Source of the DNA: Eudoraea sp.
Lineage (GTDB): Bacteria > Bacteroidota > Bacteroidia > Flavobacteriales > Flavobacteriaceae
Reading direction: 5' to 3'
Assembly: GCA_013042125.1 (NCBI GenBank)
Contig: JABDQS010000126.1
Span: 1 to 7,953 of the forward strand
DNA: 7,953 nt
Shown: piece after piece, positions 1-6,507 of the stretch
Numbering within the stretch: the first letter of the stretch is position 1
How the letters are laid out: every line of letters begins with the position of its first letter
Translations under genes and position numbers: made by a program
The notes under the pieces: generated by a model
What the model saw: the letters and a program-made list of their open reading frames with translations, nothing else
Databases searched by the model: none
Told to the model about the DNA's origin: nothing

Positions 1-311
1 ATTTTAGATGTAAGTTTGTCATCAATAGTAAGATATACCTGGGCGCTTTTTACCATATCATGGGTCTCAATGACCTTTTCTATAGTATTCAAAACTAATT
101 TTTCTTTCTCCACATTGAGGACACTACCATAATTTTGTATTAACAATTTATTAACCATTTCTTGAGATAGGTATAAATTGTTGTTTCCTTCAAAAATGAT
201 CTCCATATTCTGTACAGGCCTAATGAGACTTCTTTTGTTTGAAAAAGCATATAATGCTGTTATACAGAATATTAGAGCTATAAATTTTAAATAATTCCAA
301 TTAATTTTCAT
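1..311 (-). CDS. ftsQ: Cell division protein FtsQ, N-terminal part (runs off window edge)
   Basis: FtsQ is a bitopic inner-membrane divisome protein that links early and late division proteins through a periplasmic POTRA domain. I translated this reading frame by hand. It begins ATG at 311 with [16 protein letters not shown] and stays open for 103 codons to the window edge, so the 3' part of the gene is missing. The first 5-6 residues form a very short cytoplasmic tail. Residues about 7-23 are a single hydrophobic segment (signal anchor). From about residue 35 (the region around NMEIIFEGNNNLYLS and KLLIQNYGSVLNVEKE) the sequence looks like a POTRA-type domain as in flavobacterial FtsQ. The ATG lies inside the end of murC, an 11-base overlap, which suggests translational coupling. 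Only a weak Shine-Dalgarno-like TGGA precedes it. The family call rests on position directly after murC, the anchor topology and resemblance to remembered flavobacterial FtsQ sequences. FtsQ is poorly conserved overall. Confidence 0.9.
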   Translation of the reverse strand, partial: MKINWNYLKFIALIFCITALYAFSNKRSLIRPVQNMEIIFEGNNNLYLSQEMVNKLLIQNYGSVLNVEKEKLVLNTIEKVIETHDMVKSAQVYLTIDDKLTSK

Positions 312-1653
312 ATTCCAGTGCTTTTTTAAGTGAATTTATTTCCAGTCCTATGTCCCCTGCTCCAAGGGTTACAAGTACCTGTGGTCTTTGCGCTTTTATC
401 TCCCCTGCTAACTCTTTTTTAGATACCAATTTTTTCATGGGGTTTGCAATCATATCCAGTAACCATTGAGAGGATACTCCCGGTAGAGGTTTTTCTCTTG
501 CCGGGTAAATATCCAGTAAAATGATACTGTCAAATCTGGAGAGACTCCGTGCAAATTCTTCTACGAAATCTCTGGTTCTCGAATACAAATGAGGTTGAAA
601 AACGGTTAATACCTTTTTATTGGGGTGCATCTCCTTAACTGCCTCGAAAATTGCGTCTATTTCTGCAGGATGATGAGCGTAGTCATCAATAAAAACAAAA
701 TGCTCATCCTTGATCTTATAAGAAAATCTTCTTTGTACCCCTTTGAAAGTTTCAAGTGCCTCTGCAAGGCGATCCAGCGGGGGTCCAGCTTGGATCGCCA
801 TCGCAAAAGCTACTAACCCATTAAGCAAATTATGCCTGCCGGGTTTGTTGAATTTAACTCCTTTAAGCGTAGTTTCAGGAGTTCCCAAATCGAATATGTA
901 GGTGCCATGTTCAATTTTTATATTTCGTATGCAAAAATCTGAGTTGTCCTCTATTCCATAAGTAATACCCTCCAGAGGCAAACCATTTCGCACAAACAAC
1001 TTACCATTGGGCTTTAGCCTGGATGCAAAGGCCCTGAAAGATTCCTGCAGGGACTCATTGTCTCCATAAATATCCAGATGATCTGCATCCATGGAGGTTA
1101 TACAGGCAACATTTGGTGTCAGCTGAAGGAATGATCTATCAAACTCATCGGCCTCTACGACAGAGAATTTATTTCCTTCCCATAGGAAGTTACTATTAAA
1201 ATCTTCTGAAATTCCGCCTAAAAAAGCTGTGACCGGTGTCCCGGTCTCTTTTAACAGATGCGCCAAGATACTAGAGGTGGTTGTCTTCCCGTGGGTGCCG
1301 GCAATGGCAAAACAAAAGGTGTCTCTGGTGATCATCCCCAAAACTTCTGACCTCTTTTTAACGTTAAATCTGTGCTTGAGGAAATAGTTTAACTCTGTGT
1401 GATCTGAAGGCACTGCAGGAGTGTAGACCACAAGGGTATCCTCCGGCGAAAGAAATGAACCCGGGATCCGGGAGACCTTATCCTCATAATGGATCATCAT
1501 TCCTAATGCCTCCAATTCAGAGGTTAGCGGTGTATTGGTTTTGTCATACCCCCCTACTTCATTTCCAAGGAACGTATAATATCTGGCCAGGGCAGACATT
1601 CCTATGCCGCCTATACCGATAAAATATACCTTATGGAATGAAAAATTATTCAT
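301..1653 (-). CDS. murC: UDP-N-acetylmuramate--L-alanine ligase MurC
   Basis: MurC is the cytoplasmic ATP-dependent ligase that adds L-alanine to UDP-MurNAc, the first step of the stem peptide. The 450-residue protein is complete and has the three Mur ligase domains. The N-terminal Rossmann domain has the UDP-binding glycine motif [11 protein letters not shown] (residues 13-23). The central ATPase domain has the P-loop GTHGKTTT (119-126), EADEFDRSF (167-175) and the DADHLD metal/nucleotide motif (189-194). The hinge region has GRHNLLN (272-278) and RRF (308-310). The C-terminal domain has DDYAHHPAE (323-331) and FQPHLYSRT (352-360). HGKTTT, together with DYAHHP and QPHLYSRT, separates MurC from MurD and MurE. 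The length is slightly shorter than E. coli MurC (about 490) and within the family range. The start is ATG at 1653, preceded by a weak AAGG, and overlaps the end of murG by 8 bases (ATGAATAA). All key residues I checked are present. Confidence 0.98.
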   Translation of the reverse strand: MNNFSFHKVYFIGIGGIGMSALARYYTFLGNEVGGYDKTNTPLTSELEALGMMIHYEDKVSRIPGSFLSPEDTLVVYTPAVPSDHTELNYFLKHRFNVKKRSEVLGMITRDTFCFAIAGTHGKTTTSSILAHLLKETGTPVTAFLGGISEDFNSNFLWEGNKFSVVEADEFDRSFLQLTPNVACITSMDADHLDIYGDNESLQESFRAFASRLKPNGKLFVRNGLPLEGITYGIEDNSDFCIRNIKIEHGTYIFDLGTPETTLKGVKFNKPGRHNLLNGLVAFAMAIQAGPPLDRLAEALETFKGVQRRFSYKIKDEHFVFIDDYAHHPAEIDAIFEAVKEMHPNKKVLTVFQPHLYSRTRDFVEEFARSLSRFDSIILLDIYPAREKPLPGVSSQWLLDMIANPMKKLVSKKELAGEIKAQRPQVLVTLGAGDIGLEINSLKKALEYEN

Positions 1654-2746
1654 CTACCTTATGTATTAGTTTTACGATCTCATCAACTATATGTTCAGTG
1701 GCTCTTGGCAGGGCCAATTTCTTTATATTCTTACCCAGCTGTTCCATTTTCTCTTTAGAAGCGAGGAGTTCTTCAAAACGTTGTTTGAATTCTTTTTCCA
1801 GGTTTCTTTCCTGTATCATAAGTGCAGCATCTTCTTGCACCAACGCATTTGCGTTCTTGGTTTGATGATCTTCTGCCACATTGGGCGATGGAATGAAAAG
1901 CACCGGCTTTCCAACCAAACAGAGTTCAGAAACAGATCCTGCCCCTGATCTGGAAATAATAATATCAGCAACCTTATATGCATGCTCCATATGGTTCAGA
2001 TAGCCTGTCACTTTTACCAATTCTGAGGCATACTGTTTGTAACGGTCATAATATAAAGAGCCACATTGCCAGATAAGCTGCAGGCCCAGTTTTTTGAAAT
2101 TTGGCAATTGCTCTTCAATTAATTCATTGATCCTCCTTGCTCCCAAACTACCACCTAGTACCAATAGGGTCTGCTTCTCCGGATCAAGATCGAAATGAGC
2201 AAATGAAGCCGTCTTTTGTTCGGGTAATTGAACTAAGGAGGCACGAACCGGATTTCCGGTTTTTACGGTCTTATCTTTTGGAAAGAACTTTTCCATTCCA
2301 TCATAGGCAACACAAATTTTGTTAACTTTTGAGGCCAGGATCTTGTTGGTCATACCCGCATAAGAATTCTGCTCCTGCAAAACGCATGGAATTCCTTTTT
2401 GCGATGCCACACGAAGCACCGGACCACTGGCGTAGCCCCCTGTGCCTATGGCCACATGCGGTTTAAAAGTGTTAACAATATTTCGTGCTCGTATCAAACT
2501 ACTTATCACTTTTACAGGAAACAGCAGATTCTTCCATGTTAATCTTCGTTGTAATCCACTGATCCATAATCCTTTTATTTCGTACCCCGCTTGAGGCACT
2601 TTTTCCATTTCCATCCGGTCCGAAGCGCCTACAAACAGTATTTTCGCCTCCGGAAACCTGCGTTTTAATTCATTCGCAATGGCGATCGCCGGATAAATAT
2701 GACCACCTGTACCTCCTCCCGAGAGTATAAACCTAAAGTTGCCCAC
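1646..2746 (-). CDS. murG: UDP-GlcNAc:lipid I GlcNAc transferase MurG (GTG start)
   Basis: MurG is the peripheral membrane GT-B glycosyltransferase that adds GlcNAc from UDP-GlcNAc to lipid I to make lipid II on the cytoplasmic face. The 366-residue protein is complete. The N-terminal acceptor domain has the G-loop [10 protein letters not shown] (residues 10-19, catalytic-region His16), GTGGYASGP (101-109) and QEQNSYAG (124-131). The C-terminal donor domain has GNPVR (164-168), the second G-loop GGSLGA (198-203), SGAGSVSEL (267-275, with the UDP-GlcNAc-contacting Glu274) and AEDHQTKNA (291-299). The start codon is GTG at 2746. The codon just before it in this frame is TAA, so no start further upstream is possible, and GTG gives the expected few residues before the first beta strand ([12 protein letters not shown]). 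The gene begins inside ftsW (14-base overlap) and its stop overlaps the murC start, so coupled translation in both directions is likely. No strong Shine-Dalgarno sequence is visible. Confidence 0.98.
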   Translation of the reverse strand: MGNFRFILSGGGTGGHIYPAIAIANELKRRFPEAKILFVGASDRMEMEKVPQAGYEIKGLWISGLQRRLTWKNLLFPVKVISSLIRARNIVNTFKPHVAIGTGGYASGPVLRVASQKGIPCVLQEQNSYAGMTNKILASKVNKICVAYDGMEKFFPKDKTVKTGNPVRASLVQLPEQKTASFAHFDLDPEKQTLLVLGGSLGARRINELIEEQLPNFKKLGLQLIWQCGSLYYDRYKQYASELVKVTGYLNHMEHAYKVADIIISRSGAGSVSELCLVGKPVLFIPSPNVAEDHQTKNANALVQEDAALMIQERNLEKEFKQRFEELLASKEKMEQLGKNIKKLALPRATEHIVDEIVKLIHKVDE

Positions 2747-3929
2747 TTAAGACTTCTAAAGGGTTATTCTCATCTATTTCCTGCTCCGCACTACCTGCTT
2801 TTGCTCTTTTTATGCTGGCGCTTAATACTATTCCAATGGCCAAACATGTCATCCAAATAGAGGTACCCCCACTACTGATCAGAGGAAGGGTTTGACCTGT
2901 TACGGGAAACAGTTCTACCGCCACAGCCATATTAATAAGGGCCTGAAAAACGATAGGCAATCCTACCCCTACAACCAGCAATTTCCCAAAGACCGATTCA
3001 TTGGCATTTGCCACCACCACGATCCTGAAGAGCAACAACAGGTAAATGAACATCAGGACAAATCCTCCTATCAGGCCATATTCCTCAACGATGATCGCAT
3101 AAATAAAATCCGAAGAACTTTGTGGTAAAAAATTCTTCATTACACTCTTTCCTGCCCCATTGCCTACAACACCACCACTGGCAATAGCTATTTTTGCTTT
3201 TTCTATTTGATAATCAGCTTCTGTATCTGCCGGATCCCAAAAACTTTCTATTCGGCTGAGCCAGGTGTCTACCCTGTTAGGAAAAAGGTCTGGGGCAGCT
3301 TTTGCGATCAAAACAAAGAACAGCAGGCCTATAAGGCCGGAACCTACCATTGCCGATAAATATTTCAAGGGATATCCTCCCAAAAAACACAAAACAAGGA
3401 CCATAAAGAATAAGATTGCCGCAGTAGAAAAATTCGCGGGTAATATCAGTACAACAATTAAAAATACCGGAGACCATAATGGCAACACACTTTCCCTGAA
3501 GGTGATAGACCTGTCCTTGATCTTTGAAAGGTAACGGGCAACGTAGATCATTAGGACCACAGATGCCAGCGTAGACGTTTGGAAGGTGATACCCACCAAA
3601 GGCAAGCGAATCCACCTGCTCGCATTAGCCCCTTCTATGGTAGTTCCCTGAGCCAGCGTATATACCAAAAGAGCAATAACCACAGGCATGGCAATGATAG
3701 CCAGGCCTTTAAAATAATGAGCAGGTATCTTATGTATCCCGTAAATGATCCCAAAGCCTAAGAACAACAGCAAGCCATGTTTCATTAGGTGGCCTATAGT
3801 GGTACCATTACCTACCACATACACCAAATTACTGCTGGCGCTATAGACCGGCAGGAATGAAAATAAGGCCAGTAGGGCAACCACTGCCCAAATAACCTTA
3901 TCGCCTTGTATGTGTTGCAGGAATTTCAA
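2733..3929 (-). CDS. ftsW: SEDS septal peptidoglycan glycosyltransferase FtsW (TTG start)
   Basis: FtsW is the polytopic SEDS glycosyltransferase that polymerises lipid II at the septum, working with its class B PBP partner (FtsI, normally encoded upstream of murE). The 398-residue protein has about ten hydrophobic segments, starting near residues 12-30. Family signatures are [10 protein letters not shown] (101-110), [18 protein letters not shown] (236-253), [10 protein letters not shown] (256-265), [11 protein letters not shown] (268-278), which carries the conserved catalytic-type Asp274, and [16 protein letters not shown] (342-357). FtsW rather than RodA is inferred from the dcw position between murD and murG. 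The start is TTG at 3929. In this frame the murD stop TAG (3935-3933) sits only one codon upstream, no ATG occurs near the start, and the conserved GDKVIWA segment follows at residues 9-15. No Shine-Dalgarno sequence is seen, only an A-rich leader. The last about 25 residues are a hydrophilic acidic cytoplasmic tail. The end overlaps murG by 14 bases. Confidence 0.96.
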   Translation of the reverse strand: MKFLQHIQGDKVIWAVVALLALFSFLPVYSASSNLVYVVGNGTTIGHLMKHGLLLFLGFGIIYGIHKIPAHYFKGLAIIAMPVVIALLVYTLAQGTTIEGANASRWIRLPLVGITFQTSTLASVVLMIYVARYLSKIKDRSITFRESVLPLWSPVFLIVVLILPANFSTAAILFFMVLVLCFLGGYPLKYLSAMVGSGLIGLLFFVLIAKAAPDLFPNRVDTWLSRIESFWDPADTEADYQIEKAKIAIASGGVVGNGAGKSVMKNFLPQSSSDFIYAIIVEEYGLIGGFVLMFIYLLLLFRIVVVANANESVFGKLLVVGVGLPIVFQALINMAVAVELFPVTGQTLPLISSGGTSIWMTCLAIGIVLSASIKRAKAGSAEQEIDENNPLEVLSGQL

Positions 3930-3932
3930 ATT

Positions 3933-5267
3933 CTATAAGTTTTTTATTGCTTCTTTAAATTGATTGCCCCTATCCTCGTAATTCTTAAAAAGATCAAAAC
4001 TGGCACAGGCTGGAGAAAGTAAGACCGTATCGCCTCGTTCGGCGATCTTGTAAGCAACTTTAATAGCCTCACTCATCGCATACGTTTCAACAAAAATGTC
4101 CACTGCATTTTGAAAGGTTTGTCTCAATTTTGTGTTGTCCATACCCAGACAGATGATGGCTTTGACCTTTTCGCGTACCAAAGGCATCAGCACCTTGTAA
4201 TCATTCCCTTTATCCAGGCCCCCAACGATCCAAACCGTGGGAGTAGACATACTGTCTAGTGCGTAATACGTGGCATTGACGTTGGTAGCTTTGGAATCAT
4301 TTATATATTGCACATGGTGTATTTTCAACACCTTTTCCAATCTATGTGCCGCCCCTTGAAAATTTTGAATACTTTCCCTGATGGTTTCCTTGCGAATCCC
4401 CACCAGCTTGGCTGCAGTGATAGCGGCCATAGTGTTCTTCAGGTTGTGTTTTCCTTCTAATGCCAGTGAATCTGATGTCATTTCCATAGTTCCTTGTTCT
4501 GTCTTAATTACAAAGTGTTTGTCTCTAATATGTGTTCCTTGTTCCCCTTCTACCTCTAAAGAAAAGGGGAGTAATTTGGCTTGAATTGGGTGTTTAAGTA
4601 AGTAGTCAACGATCACTTCATCGTCTGCATCATAAATGAAATGATCTTCCTTTGTCTGGTTCATCGTTATCCTGAATTTGGAAGCTATATACTTTTGAAA
4701 ATCATATTCATAACGGTCCAAATGATCTGGTGTAATATTGGTTAGCACTCCAATATGTGGCCTGAATTTGGTGATCCCATCCAGCTGAAAACTGCTTATC
4801 TCCAGAACATAATATTCATAGGTAGATTCGGCTACCATTTTTGCAAAACTGTCTCCGATGTTTCCGGCCATACCCACTGAATATCCCGCTTGTTTCAGGA
4901 TATGATGTATTAGCATGGTGGTCGTGGTTTTACCGTTGCTTCCAGTGATCCCAATTATGGTAGCATCCGTATATCTGCCTGCAAATTCGATCTCCGATAT
5001 TATCGGGATCTTATTGGCTGCAAGTTTTTGAACCAATGGCACCTTATCAGGGATGCCCGGACTTTTCATGACCAGATCGGCATTTAGGATCTTCTCTTCA
5101 GAATGACCTCCTTCTTCCCAATCAATTCCAAAATGTGTAAGAACGTCTTTGTATTTATCTTTAATCTTGTCTTTGTCTGAGACAAAGACCTCATAACCTT
5201 TTTGTTTCCCCAGGATGGCGGTACCTGCGCCACTTTCTCCTCCTCCCAGGATCACCAGCCGCTCCAT
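3933..5267 (-). CDS. murD: UDP-MurNAc-L-alanine--D-glutamate ligase MurD
   Basis: MurD is the cytoplasmic ligase that adds D-glutamate to UDP-MurNAc-L-Ala using ATP. The 444-residue protein is complete and of usual length (E. coli 438). The N-terminal UDP-binding domain starts with VILGGGESGAGTA (5-17) and has MKSPGIP (67-73). The ATPase domain has ITGSNGKTTTT (107-117), EISSFQLDG (156-164), TNITPDHLDRY (176-186) and a lysine in YIASKFR (Lys197), the place of the carbamylated lysine in the family. Then come GKHNLKN (272-278) and AHRLE (307-311). The C-terminal domain has NDSKATN (323-329), GGLDKG (349-354) and SPACASFDLF (418-427) with RGNQF (433-437). SNGKTTTT, EISSFQL and NDSKATN distinguish it from MurC and MurE. 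The start is ATG at 5267, directly after the mraY stop (TAAATG) with no spacer. Translation is therefore probably reinitiated or coupled with mraY, and no clear ribosome binding site is needed or seen. Confidence 0.98.
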   Translation of the reverse strand: MERLVILGGGESGAGTAILGKQKGYEVFVSDKDKIKDKYKDVLTHFGIDWEEGGHSEEKILNADLVMKSPGIPDKVPLVQKLAANKIPIISEIEFAGRYTDATIIGITGSNGKTTTTMLIHHILKQAGYSVGMAGNIGDSFAKMVAESTYEYYVLEISSFQLDGITKFRPHIGVLTNITPDHLDRYEYDFQKYIASKFRITMNQTKEDHFIYDADDEVIVDYLLKHPIQAKLLPFSLEVEGEQGTHIRDKHFVIKTEQGTMEMTSDSLALEGKHNLKNTMAAITAAKLVGIRKETIRESIQNFQGAAHRLEKVLKIHHVQYINDSKATNVNATYYALDSMSTPTVWIVGGLDKGNDYKVLMPLVREKVKAIICLGMDNTKLRQTFQNAVDIFVETYAMSEAIKVAYKIAERGDTVLLSPACASFDLFKNYEDRGNQFKEAIKNL

Positions 5268-6488
5268 TTATCTCACTTTTAAGGTTACTATCGTAACGAT
5301 CGCCAGAAGGATCCCAATGATCCAAAATCTGGTAACTATCTTACTTTCGTGATACCCCTTCTTTTGATAATGGTGGTGAATTGGGGACATTAAAAAAATG
5401 CGTCTTCCCTCTCCATATTTGCGTTTGGTGAATTTGAAATAACTAACCTGCATCATTACGGACAATGACTCTGCAAAGAAGATCCCACACAACAGCGGAA
5501 TGAGTAATTCTTTCCGAACAATGATGGCGATCACTGCTATGACCCCTCCTATTGTTAAACTGCCGGTATCTCCCATAAAAACCTGAGCGGGATAGGCATT
5601 ATACCAAAGGAAACCTACCAATGCTCCCACAAATGCGGCAATAAAAACAATAAGTTCTCCGGCACGAGGGATATAGAAAATATCCAGATAGTCAGAGAAA
5701 ATGATATTACCGGAGACCCAGGCAAATATGCCAAGGGTAAGGACTATAATAGCCGAGGTTCCTGCGGCCAGACCATCAATCCCATCCGTAAGATTGGCGC
5801 CATTAGAAACGGCGGTAACAATAAAAATAACAATGGGAATAAAGATCAACCAGGCGTAGGATTGAGCTCCTTCGCCTATCCATGAAATAAGATCGGCATA
5901 GTCTAACTCATTGTTCTTAAAAAAAGGAATATTGGTCTTGGTAGATTTGTGCTCCTTACCTTCTACCTCCCTAACCTCAAATTTTTCGGTAATTATTGAC
6001 TTGTTCTTATCCTTCATGGTAACCTCCGGATGAAAGAAAAGGGTAGCACCTACCATAAGTCCCAGTACAACCTGACCTAAGATCTTGAAACGCCCTTTTA
6101 AGCCTTTTTTGTTCTTTTTAAAGATCTTGATATAGTCATCTATAAATCCGATGATGCCCATCCAGATTGTGGTTATGATCAGCAGAATGACATATATATT
6201 ATCCAGGCGCGCAAACAAAAGTACAGGTACAAGGGTGGACATAATGATGATAAGGCCTCCCATTGTTGGGGTGCCCTGCTTTTCCTGCTGCCCGTCCAGA
6301 CCAAGGTCGCGTACGGTCTCCCCTATTTGTTTGTGACGAAGAAAAAGTATGATGCGTTTTCCAAGAGTGGTTGCAAGAATCAAAGAAAGCAGCACTGCCA
6401 TTGCCGCCCTGAATGTAAGGAACTGAAACAGGGTAGCCCCGGGGAACTGGTATTGCTTTTCTAAATATTCAAATAAGTAGTACAACAT
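5268..6488 (-). CDS. mraY: Phospho-N-acetylmuramoyl-pentapeptide-transferase MraY
   Basis: MraY is the integral membrane enzyme that transfers phospho-MurNAc-pentapeptide from UDP to undecaprenyl phosphate, giving lipid I. The 406-residue protein has about ten transmembrane segments. Family motifs in order are GTPTMGG (72-78), IGFIDDYIK (113-121, with the Mg/catalytic Asp117-Asp118 pair), [12 protein letters not shown] (128-139), [12 protein letters not shown] (232-243), [12 protein letters not shown] (304-315, Asp306 matching the third catalytic aspartate) and the histidine motif [11 protein letters not shown] (368-378). It is about 45 residues longer than E. coli MraY (360). Much of the excess is a charged stretch at about residues 154-190, between the fourth and fifth hydrophobic segments. 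That stretch should be extracytoplasmic by family topology. The start is ATG at 6488, with AAGAGG six bases upstream. There are 19 bases between it and murE, and its stop abuts the murD ATG. Confidence 0.98.
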   Translation of the reverse strand: MLYYLFEYLEKQYQFPGATLFQFLTFRAAMAVLLSLILATTLGKRIILFLRHKQIGETVRDLGLDGQQEKQGTPTMGGLIIIMSTLVPVLLFARLDNIYVILLIITTIWMGIIGFIDDYIKIFKKNKKGLKGRFKILGQVVLGLMVGATLFFHPEVTMKDKNKSIITEKFEVREVEGKEHKSTKTNIPFFKNNELDYADLISWIGEGAQSYAWLIFIPIVIFIVTAVSNGANLTDGIDGLAAGTSAIIVLTLGIFAWVSGNIIFSDYLDIFYIPRAGELIVFIAAFVGALVGFLWYNAYPAQVFMGDTGSLTIGGVIAVIAIIVRKELLIPLLCGIFFAESLSVMMQVSYFKFTKRKYGEGRRIFLMSPIHHHYQKKGYHESKIVTRFWIIGILLAIVTIVTLKVR

Positions 6489-6494
6489 ATTCTG

Positions 6495-6500
6495 CCTCTT
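6495..6500 (-). promoter_or_regulatory. Shine-Dalgarno sequence of mraY (AAGAGG)
   Basis: Read on the minus strand, the 19-base murE-mraY spacer contains AAGAGG followed by six bases (CAGAAT) and the mraY ATG. This is the clearest purine-rich ribosome binding site in the window and supports the ATG at 6488 as the mraY start. The other gene starts here have only weak or no such sites. The assignment comes from motif and spacing alone. Confidence 0.6.
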
Positions 6501-6507
6501 GGTGCTC

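Noticed and set aside
1638..1948. Two short plus-strand open frames opposite the end of murG, one with a hydrophobic, Ser-rich translation resembling a small membrane protein
   Set aside because: The hydrophobic look follows from antisense reading of charged helix codons in MurG. No ribosome binding site or conserved feature supports an antisense gene.
3277..3615. A 112-codon open frame on the minus strand, overlapping ftsW in another frame
   Set aside because: It lies wholly inside ftsW, which has clear family motifs in its own frame. The alternative product has no recognisable domain and no ribosome binding site, so it is a shadow frame.
2892..3761. Several short plus-strand open frames opposite ftsW
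   Set aside because: All mirror the hydrophobic codons of ftsW, are 60-89 codons long and lack recognisable motifs or initiation signals.
3930..3945. Possible frameshift or fusion between murD and ftsW, because they share a frame and are nearly contiguous
   Set aside because: MurD ends at its normal length with a TAG stop and FtsW begins at its expected N-terminus. Two separate proteins explain the data.
6489..6507. Possible internal promoter or terminator in the murE-mraY gap
   Set aside because: Only 19 bases, with no hairpin followed by T-run and no room for a Bacteroidota -33/-7 promoter. It contains just the mraY ribosome binding site.
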